Source: Actinomadura sp. NBRC 104425 (GTDB taxonomy: Bacteria; Actinomycetota; Actinomycetes; Streptosporangiales; Streptosporangiaceae). Taken from it: DNA of 64,000 nt. The position numbers and the translations under genes are program-made. Shown in pieces: positions 54,224-63,476 of the stretch. Below the pieces are notes generated by a model. The model was not told the origin of the DNA and searched no databases. It saw only the letters and a list, made by a program, of their open reading frames with translations. The stretch spans positions 92,061 through 156,060 of the forward strand of contig NZ_BSTN01000016.1 in the NCBI RefSeq assembly GCF_030269545.1, given 5' to 3'. The stretch's first letter is position 1. Every line of letters begins with the position of its first letter.

Positions 54224-55090
54224 TCAGCGGCAGATCTGTTCCCAGCAGATCCCGCGGCGGGCGGGCGCGCCCGTCAGATGCCAGGAGAAGTCGCCGTACC
54301 GGACGGCGTAGAGATGGTCGCGGCACGCCTGCTCGATGGCGTTGGGACGGCGCGTGCAGGCGTCGCCGTAGGACTCGGCGGCGGCGGCCAGTACCGCCGA
54401 CCGCACGGCGTCCGGCGTCACCTCGGCGCCGTGCCCGGTCAGCGAGCCGCCGCCCGCCTGGCCCGTGCGTTCGCCCTCGGCGAGGTAGCGGTCGCCGAGC
54501 ACGCATTCCTCCGTGACGCGCACGGCGACGTGGGTGAGCACCGCGCGCCGGGTGCGCAGCCGCGCGGTGCGCACGGCACCGCCGCGCAGGGCCCTCGCGG
54601 GGAGCCCGAGCCGCCGGACGGCCCTGGCCACGAGCACGTCGAGGTCGGGGCGGGAATCCGGGCGGGCGCCGGGACGCGCACCGGGTCGTGTGCCGGGGCG
54701 GGCCGCGGGCCCGCCTGTGGGAGGCAGGCGCCGCACCAGCGTGAACAGCAGGCAGCCCGGCCCGGTGTAGAGGGCGCCGCCGCCGGTGGCCCGGCGCACC
54801 ACGCGCACGCCGTCGCGCGCGCAGGCGGCCAGGTCGACCGCGCGGCCCAGGTCCTGGAAGCGTCCGACGACGATGCCGGGGCCGTTCTCCCAGACGCGCA
54901 GCACGGGTGCCTCGACCACCGACCGGACGACGTCCCTCGGCAGGGCGCCCTCCGCGTCACGCGCCAGCCCCGGCCCCGCCCAGCCCGGGCCGAGCGTCAT
55001 GGGCGACGGGACGCCCGCGCGCGCCAGCGCCTCGTCCAGAGCGAGGTTCCATGCCGGATCCCGCGTGTCGTCCACGACAACACTGAGCAT
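54224..55090 (-). CDS. Lipoate/biotin protein ligase-like protein
   Basis: A 288-residue protein of the lipoate-protein ligase A/biotin ligase superfamily. The conserved RRATGGGALYTGPG segment is present, preceded by VVGRFQDL. A Pro/Arg/Gly-rich insertion (GTRPGARPGARPDSRPD, about residues 130-150) interrupts the domain, and the usual catalytic lysine region is hard to place. It may use lipoate or another acyl group, or be inactive. ATG 55090 has AAAGG nine bases upstream. No lip genes nearby. Confidence 0.7.
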   Translation of the reverse strand: MLSVVVDDTRDPAWNLALDEALARAGVPSPMTLGPGWAGPGLARDAEGALPRDVVRSVVEAPVLRVWENGPGIVVGRFQDLGRAVDLAACARDGVRVVRRATGGGALYTGPGCLLFTLVRRLPPTGGPAARPGTRPGARPGARPDSRPDLDVLVARAVRRLGLPARALRGGAVRTARLRTRRAVLTHVAVRVTEECVLGDRYLAEGERTGQAGGGSLTGHGAEVTPDAVRSAVLAAAAESYGDACTRRPNAIEQACRDHLYAVRYGDFSWHLTGAPARRGICWEQICR

Positions 55091-55299
55091 CGGGATGGGC
55101 CTTTCGCACTCGTCCCCCACCGGCGCCCCTACCGCACCGGCCATGATCCGGCGTCACCCGGCTACCTCGGTGCACGCCGCGCTCCGCAACATAGCGACAG
55201 AGCGCACAAGATCGCAGTCAGGCGGTTTTCATATGGTGGCACTGCGCGACGGCCACCGGTCGGAGGCTCAGGGCAGGGGACGAATGCGTCTGGAGACTC

Positions 55300-57270
55300 T
55301 CACCCGATGGTGCGGTGCACGTTTTCCTTCTGGGCGGCCCCCGGCTCGGCGTGCGCGATCCACGGCCCAGGAATGGACGGGTCCAGAACCCCTTCCTCCT
55401 GCCAGATGAAGTCGCCGTCCAGCACCTGCCGGGCGAGCTTGCGGTCGAGCACGTCGGTGTTGTGCCACAGCCCCCTGAACAGCTCGTCGATGCGCAGGCG
55501 GGCCTGCCGGCAGAACGCGTCCGCCAGGCGCAGCGCCGACGGGCCCGGGTCGCGCCCGTTGCGGCCGAACATCGCACCGTTCGCGGCGTCGGAGTAGGCG
55601 CGGACGCACACGGCGCTCATCGCGAACAGCTCGGCGCCGATGTCGACCATCCGCCCCAGGAACCCCTGCCTGCGTTCCAGCTCGCCCTGCCAGCGGCCGG
55701 CGGCGTAGAACGTCGCCCGGGCCAGCTTGCGGGAGGTCCGCTCGACGTAGCGCAGGTGCTTGGCCAGCGGCCCGAACTCGGCGTACGAGCCCGGACGCTG
55801 GCCCGGCCCCGTCACCAGGGTCGGCAGCCAGCGCGCGTAGAAGCCGCCCGCCCGCACCGCCGCGCGGGCCTTCTGCGCGGGGGACGCCTCGGGGTCGATG
55901 ATGTCCCCGGCCACCGATAGGTGCGCGTCCACCGCCTCCCGGGCGATGAGCAGGTGCATGATCTCGGTGGAGCCCTCGAAGATCCGGTTGATGCGCAGGT
56001 CGCGCACGTACTGCTCGACCGGCACGCCGCGCTCGCCCCGGGCGGCCAGCGACTCGGCCGTCTCGTAGCCGCGGCCGCCGCGCAGCTGCATCAGCTCGTC
56101 GGCGATCCGGCAGGCCATCTCCGTGCTCCACAGCTTGGCCAGCGCCGCCTCGATCCGGATGTCGTTGCGCTCGTCGTCGGCGAGCTGGGACGCCAGGTCC
56201 ACCATCGCCTCCATGGCGTAGGCGGTGGCCGAGATGAACGCCACCTTGCGCGCGATCGCCTCGTGCTCGCCGACCGGGCGGCCCCACTGCACCCGCTCCC
56301 GCGACCACTCGCGGGCGATCTTGGTGGACCACTTGCCGGCCGCCGCGCACAGCGCCGGCAGCGACAGCCGCCCGGTGTTCAGCGTGGTCAGCGCGATCTT
56401 CAGTCCGGCGCCCTCGGACCCGATCAGGTTGGCGGCCGGGACGCGCACGTCGTGGAAGCGGGTGACGCCGTTCTCGATGCCGCGCAGACCCATGAACGCG
56501 TTGCGGTTCTCCACGGTGATGCCGGGCGAGTTCGCCTCCACCACGAACGCCGAGATGCCGCCGCGGTGGCCGTCGCCGCGCGGCACCCGCGCCATCACCA
56601 CCAGCAGCTCGGCGACGACGCCGTTGGTGGTCCACAGCTTGACGCCGTTGAGCACGTACTCGTCGCCGTCGGGCACGGCGGTGGCGCTCAGCCGGGCCGG
56701 GTCCGAGCCGACGTCCGGCTCGGTGAGCAGGAAGGCGCTGATCTCGTTGACGCAGCGCGGCAGCCAGGTCTCCTTCTGCTCGGCGGTGCCGAACAGCTTG
56801 ACCGGCTGCGGCACCCCGATCGACTGGTGCGCCGACAGCAGCGCGCCGATGGCCGGGCTCACCGAGCCGACCAGCATCAGCGCGCGGCCGTAGTAGAGCT
56901 GGCTGAGCCCGAGCCCGCCGTACCGGCGCGGAATCTTCATGCCGAACGCGCCGAGCTCGCGCAGTCCCTTGACGACCTCGTCGGGAATGCGCGCCTCCCG
57001 TTCGATGACCTGTGGATCGACCTTGGTTTCGCAGAATTCCCGCAGCCGGGCCAGGAACTGTTCGCCCGTGCGCCGGGACTCCTCGTCCGGCCGGGGATGG
57101 GGATGCACGAGATCGAGCCGGAAATCCCCCATGAACAGCTGTTTGCCGAAACTCGGCAGCCGCCATTCGGTCTCCCGGGCCTCCTCGGCCACCCTGCGTG
57201 CGGTGCGCTCGTCGACCGCGCCCGGGGCGGCGCCCCCGGCCGGACGGGTGGTGTGACTCGACTGGCTCAT
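55300..57270 (-). CDS. Acyl-CoA dehydrogenase, long C-terminal (VLCAD-like) type
   Basis: A 656-residue FAD-dependent acyl-CoA dehydrogenase for the first step of beta-oxidation. The core has FLLTEPDVGSDPARLSATA, ISAFVVEANSPGI, ELMQLRGGRGY and RINRIFEGSTEIMHL, with the catalytic Glu in the last. About 170 extra residues after the core resemble the C-terminal domain of mitochondrial VLCAD and ACAD9. ATG 57270 has GGAGGA six bases upstream. Divergent from an IclR regulator, its likely controller. Confidence 0.92.
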   Translation of the reverse strand: MSQSSHTTRPAGGAAPGAVDERTARRVAEEARETEWRLPSFGKQLFMGDFRLDLVHPHPRPDEESRRTGEQFLARLREFCETKVDPQVIEREARIPDEVVKGLRELGAFGMKIPRRYGGLGLSQLYYGRALMLVGSVSPAIGALLSAHQSIGVPQPVKLFGTAEQKETWLPRCVNEISAFLLTEPDVGSDPARLSATAVPDGDEYVLNGVKLWTTNGVVAELLVVMARVPRGDGHRGGISAFVVEANSPGITVENRNAFMGLRGIENGVTRFHDVRVPAANLIGSEGAGLKIALTTLNTGRLSLPALCAAAGKWSTKIAREWSRERVQWGRPVGEHEAIARKVAFISATAYAMEAMVDLASQLADDERNDIRIEAALAKLWSTEMACRIADELMQLRGGRGYETAESLAARGERGVPVEQYVRDLRINRIFEGSTEIMHLLIAREAVDAHLSVAGDIIDPEASPAQKARAAVRAGGFYARWLPTLVTGPGQRPGSYAEFGPLAKHLRYVERTSRKLARATFYAAGRWQGELERRQGFLGRMVDIGAELFAMSAVCVRAYSDAANGAMFGRNGRDPGPSALRLADAFCRQARLRIDELFRGLWHNTDVLDRKLARQVLDGDFIWQEEGVLDPSIPGPWIAHAEPGAAQKENVHRTIG

Positions 57271-57551
57271 GTCGGCTCCTCCGACGCGCTCCGTCGCTAC
57301 CCGCGAAGTTACTGCCAGGTTGTACCCGTGAGTAGCTCCGTGTACTGGTTTCTGGAGATGCCCCCTGTGACGCACCGGAAACACCTATAAGCACTGCGGT
57401 GAGAACACCGGTCAAGGACGGGACTTAACCCCCGATGCCGCGACATCCAAATCAGCAAAAGGCCCGGTCAAAGGAGAGCAAAGATGATCCAATAAGATCA
57501 GTGTCGTCGAACGACTTGACCCTGCACTGCAAGAGGGGTTCGCTGTGCGTG

Positions 57552-58310
57552 ATGGATGAGACACGGAAACCGACTCTCATCGCGTCGGTGCAGCGCGCAC
57601 TGCACCTGATGGAGGCCGTGGCGTCCCATCCAAACGGCGCACCGGCCAAGCAACTCGCCCGCGAGGCGGGCCTGCCGCTCGCAACGACCTACCACCTGCT
57701 GCGCACCCTGGCGCACGAAGGCTACGCCATCCGGCTGTCGGACGGCGTGTGGGTGCTCGGCGACCGCATCACCGCGCTGCACGGGCAGAGCAAGACCCAG
57801 CAGCTGCTGGCCCGCATCCGGCCCACCCTGGTCGCCCTGCGCGACGAGCTCGGCGCCGCCTCCTACTTCGGCATGCACGTCGACGACGAGATTCGCATCA
57901 TCGACATCGCCGACGGCCCGCGCACCCCGCGCGTCGACCTGTGGGTCGGCTTCACCGAGGCCGCGCACGCCACCGCGATCGGCAAGTGCGTGCTGCGCCA
58001 GCTCGACCAGGAGCGGCGCCGCGACTACCTGTCGCGCCATCCGCTGATCGACCTGACCCCGCACACCATCACCGAGCCGAACCGCCTGCTGCGCATGCTG
58101 GACGCCCCGACGCCGGTGTCGCTGGACCACGAGGAGTACGCCATCGGCACCGGCTGCGCCGCCGTCCCGGTCACCGACGCCACCGGCTCGGTGGTCGGCG
58201 CGCTGGCCGTCTCGTGCCGCTCCAGCAAGCTGCCCCGCATCGAGGCGTCGGTGCACCGCATGAAGGCCACCGCCGCCCGCATCCAGCGCACCCTCACCTT
58301 CACCATGTGA
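57552..58310 (+). CDS. IclR family regulator
   Basis: A 252-residue IclR regulator: winged helix-turn-helix (about 10-65, VQRALHLMEAVASHPNGAPA and LPLATTYHLLRTL) and a C-terminal effector domain (about 85-250) with the CxAAPVTD-like GCAAVPVTDATGSVVGALAV. ATG 57552 is preferred over GTG 57549 or GTG 57501 because the conserved domain begins there; none has a strong ribosome site. A three-codon frame with a good ribosome site (ATG 57484) precedes it. Probably controls the divergent acyl-CoA dehydrogenase gene. Confidence 0.9.
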   Translation: MDETRKPTLIASVQRALHLMEAVASHPNGAPAKQLAREAGLPLATTYHLLRTLAHEGYAIRLSDGVWVLGDRITALHGQSKTQQLLARIRPTLVALRDELGAASYFGMHVDDEIRIIDIADGPRTPRVDLWVGFTEAAHATAIGKCVLRQLDQERRRDYLSRHPLIDLTPHTITEPNRLLRMLDAPTPVSLDHEEYAIGTGCAAVPVTDATGSVVGALAVSCRSSKLPRIEASVHRMKATAARIQRTLTFTM

Positions 58311-58366
58311 CACCATGTGACCCGCCCGCGCCCCACCTGCCCCGCCCGCGCCGCCGCGGGTGCGGG

Positions 58367-58708
58367 TCAGCGGGCGGCGTCCCGGCCGCGCAGGCGGGCC
58401 TCCAGGGCGCGGATGCGGCGCTGGTCGGCCTCGTGCCGGCGCTCCAGCTCCTGGACGCGCGCCTCCAGGTCCAGGATGCGCCGTATCGCGGGCAGCGTCA
58501 GGCCCTCCTCGACCAGCTCCACGACGTACTGGACGCGGGTGATCTCGACCCGCGAGTAGCGCCGCTGCCCGCCTTCGGTGCGGCGCGGCCGGACGACCTG
58601 GTACTCGTCCAGCCGGCGCAGGAACGCCTGGCGCAGGTCGAGCATCGCGGCCACCTGGCCCACCGAGTAGAGGGGGGCGTGGTCGTCGTCGATCGGCAAC
58701 GTCGCCAT
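58367..58708 (-). CDS. MerR/HspR-type regulator next to hsp20
   Basis: A 113-residue MerR-superfamily protein like the heat-shock repressor HspR: YSVGQVAAMLDLRQAFLRRL, GGQRRYSRVEITRVQYVVEL, then a C-terminal coiled coil (LEARVQELERRHEADQRRIRA). It lies directly downstream of hsp20 on the same strand (127-base gap), which supports a role in regulating it. HspR classically works with DnaK; no dnaK is in view. ATG 58708. Confidence 0.85.
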   Translation of the reverse strand: MATLPIDDDHAPLYSVGQVAAMLDLRQAFLRRLDEYQVVRPRRTEGGQRRYSRVEITRVQYVVELVEEGLTLPAIRRILDLEARVQELERRHEADQRRIRALEARLRGRDAAR

Positions 58709-58835
58709 GTCATCCGTCCGATCCTGGTCCCTGGCCCGATCATGCCGGAAAGTTCCCGGTGCGCGCACCCGGCATGCGCGACGGCGCGGCGGGACCGCGC
58801 CCGCCGCGCCGTGCTCGGTGTCTCGGCGCCGGGTG

Positions 58836-59273
58836 TCAGCGCCCGATCGCCTTCTTGCCGGCGCGCTTGATCTCGATCTTGCGCGGCTTGGCCTGCTCCA
58901 GCACCGGGATCCGGACGGCCAGCACGCCGTCCTTGTAGGCGGCCTCGATGTTGTCGGCGTCCAGGTGCTCGGACAGGTAGACCCGCCGGGTCAGGGAGCC
59001 CATGACGCGCTCGCGGACGAAGATCCGGTCGTCCTCGGTGTGCTCCTCCTCGCGCCGCGCGGTCACCGTCAGCACGCCCCGGTCGACGGTCACCTCGATG
59101 CTCTCTGGGTCGATGCCGGGCAGGTCGAAGCGCAGCAGGACGTCGTCCTTGCGGCGGATGCCGTCCATCGGCATGATCCCCTGCTCGGCCGCCTGGCCCC
59201 AGACCTGCCGGGTGAGCCGGTCGAACTGGCGCTCGAACTCCTGCACGAACGGGTCGATCGTGGTCAGCAGCAT
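58836..59273 (-). CDS. Hsp20 family small heat-shock protein
   Basis: A 145-residue alpha-crystallin-domain chaperone that holds unfolding proteins. The domain spans about residues 35-135 with DLPGIDPESIEVTVDRGVLT, VYLSEHLDADNIEAAYKDGV and the closing LAVRIPVLEQ; the C-terminal IxI-type motif appears as KIEIK. ATG 59273 is used because GGAGG lies eight bases upstream. Confidence 0.93.
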   Translation of the reverse strand: MLLTTIDPFVQEFERQFDRLTRQVWGQAAEQGIMPMDGIRRKDDVLLRFDLPGIDPESIEVTVDRGVLTVTARREEEHTEDDRIFVRERVMGSLTRRVYLSEHLDADNIEAAYKDGVLAVRIPVLEQAKPRKIEIKRAGKKAIGR

Positions 59274-59311
59274 GATCGCCACCTCCGCAGAGTCGGTTCT
59301 TCGACCTTCGC

Positions 59312-59341
59312 TTGGAGTAAACCTCCAACTCGCCTTGTATA
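59312..59341 (-). promoter_or_regulatory. hsp20 promoter with inverted repeat
   Basis: TATACA (59341-59336 on the minus strand) is a good -10, with TTTCAA 17 bases upstream. Just downstream TTGGAG (59312-59317) and CTCCAA (59323-59328) form a perfect 6-base inverted repeat with a 5-base spacer, where a repressor would block transcription. It resembles, but does not match, the HAIR element of HspR. Confidence 0.5.
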
Positions 59342-59386
59342 TTTCCTTTCACGAGGATTTGAAACATCCTCGCCGAACGCTTGACT

Positions 59387-60181
59387 TCACCGGCCCTCGA
59401 AGCGCGGGGCGCGCCCCTCCAGGAAGGCGGCGACGCCCTCCTTGGCGTCGTCGCCGGCCGCCAGCTCGACCAGCTCGCCGAGCAGGTGGGCCACCTGCTC
59501 CTCCAACGGGCGCCCCTCGACGGCGAAGAAGGCGTCGCGCCCCCGGCGCAGGGCCGCGGGGCTCTTGGCGGCGATGAGGCGGGCCAGCGCGTCCACCCGC
59601 GCGTCCAGCTCGGCGCGCGGCACCACCTCGGTGACCAGGCCGATGTCGCGGCCCTCGGCAGCGCTGATCCGCTCGCCGGTGTAGTACAGCCGGAACGCGT
59701 GCTTGGGCGCGACGTTCCGGTTGACGATCGCCATGATCATCATGGGCCACAGGCCCACATTGATCTCGGGGGTGGCCAGCGTGACGTCCTCGGCGGCGAT
59801 CACCAGGTCGCAGGCGGCGGCCAGGCCCAGCCCGCCCGCCACCGCATGCCCGGCCAGCCGGGCGATGATCGGCTTGCCCAGCCGGGGGAATGCGGTGAAC
59901 AGCCGGTACGGGGCACTGGCCCGGATCGCCTCAGGGTCGGCGAGCGGGCGGCCGCCGTCCTGCGCCGCGCCGAGCCCGCCGAGGTCGGCGCCGGCGCAGA
60001 AGGCGCGGTCCCCGGCCCCGGTGAGGACGATCACGCGGACGTCCTCGTCGTCCCGGGCCCGGGCGAACGCGTCGAGCAGCTCGTCCACCATCCGGTCGTT
60101 GAGCGCGTTGCGGGCCTGCGGCCGGTTGAGCGTGATCCGGGCGACGCGGTCGGCCGTCCCGTACAGGATCGTCTCGTACAT
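59387..60181 (-). CDS. Enoyl-CoA hydratase/isomerase
   Basis: A 264-residue crotonase-family enzyme. The oxyanion-hole segments are AFCAGADLGGL and HAVAGGLGLAAACD, and the first catalytic position in PEINVGLWP holds Glu. The fold is complete. It probably serves acyl-CoA degradation. ATG 60181 has AAGGAGG close upstream. The thiolase gene lies upstream on the same strand, but a strong hairpin separates the two. Confidence 0.92.
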   Translation of the reverse strand: MYETILYGTADRVARITLNRPQARNALNDRMVDELLDAFARARDDEDVRVIVLTGAGDRAFCAGADLGGLGAAQDGGRPLADPEAIRASAPYRLFTAFPRLGKPIIARLAGHAVAGGLGLAAACDLVIAAEDVTLATPEINVGLWPMMIMAIVNRNVAPKHAFRLYYTGERISAAEGRDIGLVTEVVPRAELDARVDALARLIAAKSPAALRRGRDAFFAVEGRPLEEQVAHLLGELVELAAGDDAKEGVAAFLEGRAPRFEGR

Positions 60182-60223
60182 GCCCCTCCTTGCGGACTAC
60201 GGAAGAACCCCGGAATACACGAA

Positions 60224-60254
60224 GGCGGGCGGAGCCCGGAAGGCTCCGCCCGCC
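60224..60254 (-). terminator. Perfect 13-base hairpin after the thiolase gene
   Basis: GGCGGGCGGAGCC and its exact complement around a 5-base loop, 63 bases past the thiolase stop and before the enoyl-CoA hydratase start. Confidence 0.7.
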
Positions 60255-60316
60255 ACGCGGTCGGCCGCGGAATCCGGCCCGGCGCGGCACCGGACCGCAA
60301 TCCGCTCAGGAGCGGA

Positions 60317-61462
60317 TCAGACCCGCTCGATAATGGTGGCGTTGGCCTGGCCGCCGCCCTCGCACATGGTCTGCAGGCCGTACCGGCCGCCGGTGCGCTC
60401 CAGCTCGTGCAGCAGCTTGGTCATCAGGATGCCGCCGGTGGCGCCGAGCGGGTGGCCCAGCGCGATCGCGCCGCCGTTGGGGTTGGTCTTGTCCAGCGAC
60501 GCGCCGGTGTCGCGGGCCCACGCCATCGGGACCGGCGCGAACGCCTCGTTGACCTCGAAGACGTCGATGTCGTCGATCTTCAGCCCGGACCGCGCCAGCG
60601 CCTTCTCGGTGGCCGGGATCGGGCCGGTCAGCATGTAGACCGGGTCCGAGCCGCACACCGCCAGGGTGTGGATGCGGGCGCGCGGCGTCAGGTTGTGCCG
60701 CCGCACCGCCTCCTCCGAGGCGATCAGCAGCGCCGAGGCGCCGACGGAGATCTGCGAGGCGACGGCCGCGGTCAGGTCCCAGCCGTCGCGCAGCGGCTTG
60801 AGCTCGGCCATCTTCTCCAGCGAGGTGTCGGCGCGGGCGCCCTCGTCCTTGCTCAGCCCGGCGATCGGGGCGATCTCCCGGTCGAAGTAGCCCGCCTCGA
60901 TGGCCCGCACCGCGCGCCGGTGGCTCTCCAGCGCGTACTCCTCCATGTCGCGGCGGCTGAAGCCCCACTTCTCGGCCATCAGCTGCGCGCCGCGGAACTG
61001 GGAGATCTCCTGCTGCCCGTACCGCTCGCCCCAGCCCTCGCCGTAGGGGAACGGCATGCCCTTCTCCAGCGCGATGGCGACCGACGAGCCCATCGGCACC
61101 ATGGCCATCTGCTCGACGCCGGACGCCACCACCAGGTCCTGGGTGCCCGACAGCACGCCCTGCGCGGCGAAGTGGATCGCCTGCTGGGAGGAACCGCACT
61201 GGCGGTCGATGGTCACGCCGGGCACGCTCTCGGGCAGGCCCGCCGACAGCCACGCGGTGCGCGCGATGTCCAGCGACTGCGGGCCGACCTGCATGACGCA
61301 GCCCATGATCACGTCTTCCACCGCGGACGGGTCGACGCCGGTGCGGTCGACCAGCTCGCGGAGGACGTGGGCCCCCAGGTCGGCGGGGTGGACGTCCTTC
61401 AGGGCGCCCTTCTTGGTGCCGACGGGGGTACGGACCGCGCCGACGATGTACGCCTCGGCCAC
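60317..61462 (-). CDS. Acetyl-CoA acetyltransferase (thiolase)
   Basis: A 381-residue thiolase that cleaves or forms 3-ketoacyl-CoA. The nucleophilic Cys is in DRQCGSSQQAI, the conserved His in GHPLGATGG, and the second Cys in MCEGGGQANAT. Length and motifs are normal. GTG 61462 has GGAGG four bases upstream. Confidence 0.94.
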   Translation of the reverse strand: MAEAYIVGAVRTPVGTKKGALKDVHPADLGAHVLRELVDRTGVDPSAVEDVIMGCVMQVGPQSLDIARTAWLSAGLPESVPGVTIDRQCGSSQQAIHFAAQGVLSGTQDLVVASGVEQMAMVPMGSSVAIALEKGMPFPYGEGWGERYGQQEISQFRGAQLMAEKWGFSRRDMEEYALESHRRAVRAIEAGYFDREIAPIAGLSKDEGARADTSLEKMAELKPLRDGWDLTAAVASQISVGASALLIASEEAVRRHNLTPRARIHTLAVCGSDPVYMLTGPIPATEKALARSGLKIDDIDVFEVNEAFAPVPMAWARDTGASLDKTNPNGGAIALGHPLGATGGILMTKLLHELERTGGRYGLQTMCEGGGQANATIIERV

Positions 61463-61713
61463 TGCGCCTCCATGAGTGTGGGGTTCGGTTCCGTCCCGAA
61501 ACCGAGCGAGATTCGGTCGTCAGTACGAGATTACATCGCCCCGGCGGTAGCGCCATATGACCGGGGTCTCCCTTTCCCTCCCCTTTCCTGTGCCCCGGCA
61601 CACCGCGGCGAGGGGCGTTGGCCATGGTAGGCGGCCCTTTCCACCGGTCTCGCCGCAGCGCGGCCGGCGGCCGGCCGGGACGAGGGCGGGCCGCCGGATC
61701 GGAGCTTGGCACG

Positions 61714-62112
61714 TCAGTCGAGGAGGTCCTCGGCGGTCTTGGCGGCGCCGAGCGCGGTGCACGTCCCGGCCGCGGCGACCGCCGCGGCGGTGGCCCACGC
61801 CGGCACGCCGCCGCGGGTCTTGAGGGCGGAGAAGGTGTCGAGCGCGTCGGCCAGCAGCCCGTACCGCGCCCACGTCCGGCGGCCCGCCCGGTCGGCGAGC
61901 AGGTAGCCCGCGCCCAGGACGATCTCGCGGGCGCCGAACATGCGCACGACGAAGTCGCGGCCCGCATCGGGGGCGCCGCCCAGGCCCGTCAGCCGGGTGG
62001 CCAGCCGCGGCGCGGCGAGCCCCGCCACGCCGAGGGCGATCCGGCCGCGCGCCACGTGCGCAAGAAGGTCGTCCAACCGGTCACGCTTCTGGTCTTGCTT
62101 CGCATCTGCCAC
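61714..62112 (-). CDS. DUF4267-like membrane protein
   Basis: A 132-residue protein with hydrophobic stretches at about 20-38, 62-80 and 105-125, a helical charged start (DQKRDRLDDLLAHVARG) and the segment FVVRMFGAREIVLGAGYLLA that fits DUF4267-type proteins. GTG 62112 is uncertain, as it has no ribosome site. Function unknown. Confidence 0.6.
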   Translation of the reverse strand: MADAKQDQKRDRLDDLLAHVARGRIALGVAGLAAPRLATRLTGLGGAPDAGRDFVVRMFGAREIVLGAGYLLADRAGRRTWARYGLLADALDTFSALKTRGGVPAWATAAAVAAAGTCTALGAAKTAEDLLD

Positions 62113-62220
62113 GTCCGTGAGGCTATCTCCGCACCGAACGCGGTTCGAGCACTGGGTTGAGGGTTTTCCGACCCGTCTATCGTTCAAGGGACAGCACCCG
62201 TCCCCGGAACGAAGGTGACC

Positions 62221-62379
62221 ATGGAAGGGATCCTCGCTCTCACCGTCACCGCCCTGCTGTGCGCATACTGCGTGCGGTGGGTGGCGGGGAAGCTGCGGCT
62301 GACGGTGCCGACACGCATGGCGGTGATCATCGTGTTCGTGATCGCCGTGCTCGCCCTGTACGGCCAGACCCTCCGCTGA
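62221..62379 (+). CDS. Small two-span membrane protein
   Basis: A 52-residue frame from ATG 62221 (GAAGG five bases before it) to TGA 62379. Hydrophobic segments at about 4-20 (ILALTVTALLCAYCV) and 33-48 (MAVIIVFVIAVLALYG) are joined by a basic loop. It looks like a real short membrane protein of unknown role. Confidence 0.55.
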   Translation: MEGILALTVTALLCAYCVRWVAGKLRLTVPTRMAVIIVFVIAVLALYGQTLR

Positions 62380-62519
62380 GCCCGAACTTCCTTCCCTCCC
62401 GGTGAGTCAATAACGGGAAGAGGCCTCGACCCTCTCCCCAGCCCTCGTGCCGGAGCCCGGGAAGCCGGCGCCGCGAGGGGGTCGCCCGGCGAGCCGACCT
62501 TGAGCCGAGGGAGACAGAC

Positions 62520-63422
62520 GTGCCGCAACCGGCGACGCCCATCCACCAACCAGGCGGCACGGTCGCCCCGCACCTGCGGCGGCTGCTGGAGTTCACCGAA
62601 CCCTCGATCGACGACGTCTGCCTGGACGTGGCGCGCGGCGCCGGGCCGATGCCGGACGCGCTGCGCCCGTGGGTGCGCCACGTCACCGCCGTGGACGCGC
62701 AGCCACCGGCGCTCCGCGAGCAGAACGGCCGGACGCCCACGGTGACGTTCGGCACCGGCCCAGCGCACACACCCGGCAAGGGCCACCTCCCGGGCGACAC
62801 GCAGCCGATGTCCCGGCCCCTGGCCCACGCGGCCGGTCACGACGCGCCGCCGCGCGGCGGCCCGGACGGCCCCGTCTCCCCCATGCGGGCCCTGCCGTAC
62901 GAGGCAGGCGTCCGCCGCCACGACCCCGACACGCCCACCGTCCGCGCCGACGCCACCGCCCTGCCCTACCGGAACGGTTCGTTCACGCTGGTCACCGCCC
63001 GCTTCTCGCTGCTGCACCTGGGCGACCCGCAGCGGGTGCTGCGCGAGCTGCTTCGGGTGTGCCGCCCCGGAGGGAGACTGATCGTCGCCGAACTGGTCCG
63101 TCCCAACCTGGCCGGGCCCGACCGCGACCGGCTGGAGCGGCTGCGCGACCCCGACCACCCGGGCACCCCGTCCATCGCCGGGCTCACCGAACTGATCACC
63201 GCGGCGGGCGCCTGGGTCCGGCGGCTGGACGTGTTCACCGTGGAGCGCCCGGCGGAGCCGTGGCTGGCCGAGGCCCGCGACCCGCGCGCCGCCGACCGCA
63301 TCCGCGCCGCGCTCCTGGAGGAGGTCAACGGCGGTCCCCGCACGGGCGCCAAACCCCGCGTGATCGGCGGTGAGTTGTGGTTCACCCAGAACTGGGCCCA
63401 CGTCGCCGCCGAACCGGTCTAG
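62520..63422 (+). CDS. Class I methyltransferase-like protein with large insertion
   Basis: A 300-residue protein of the Methyltransf_11 type. Motif I is altered (VCLDVARGAGPM), and the acidic residue is in VTAVDAQ. A Pro/Gly/His-rich insertion of about 70 residues (from GTGPAHTPGKG to RHDPDTPTV) then separates these from VRADATALPYRNGSFTLVTA and LLRVCRPGGRLIVAELV. Normal relatives lack the insertion. GTG 62520 follows GAGGGAGA. The TAG stop lies within the sequence CTAG, next to the start of an IS element, so the original C terminus may have been altered. Confidence 0.7.
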   Translation: MPQPATPIHQPGGTVAPHLRRLLEFTEPSIDDVCLDVARGAGPMPDALRPWVRHVTAVDAQPPALREQNGRTPTVTFGTGPAHTPGKGHLPGDTQPMSRPLAHAAGHDAPPRGGPDGPVSPMRALPYEAGVRRHDPDTPTVRADATALPYRNGSFTLVTARFSLLHLGDPQRVLRELLRVCRPGGRLIVAELVRPNLAGPDRDRLERLRDPDHPGTPSIAGLTELITAAGAWVRRLDVFTVERPAEPWLAEARDPRAADRIRAALLEEVNGGPRTGAKPRVIGGELWFTQNWAHVAAEPV

Positions 63423-63476
63423 GCAGTGTCGTCAAAGTGGCTGCGTAACGGGTCGTGCATGACGATCATGTGATGC

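Noticed and set aside
57435..57551. A longer IclR start at ATG 57435
   Set aside because: The added 39 residues show no conservation pattern and there is no ribosome site; the domain begins at 57552.
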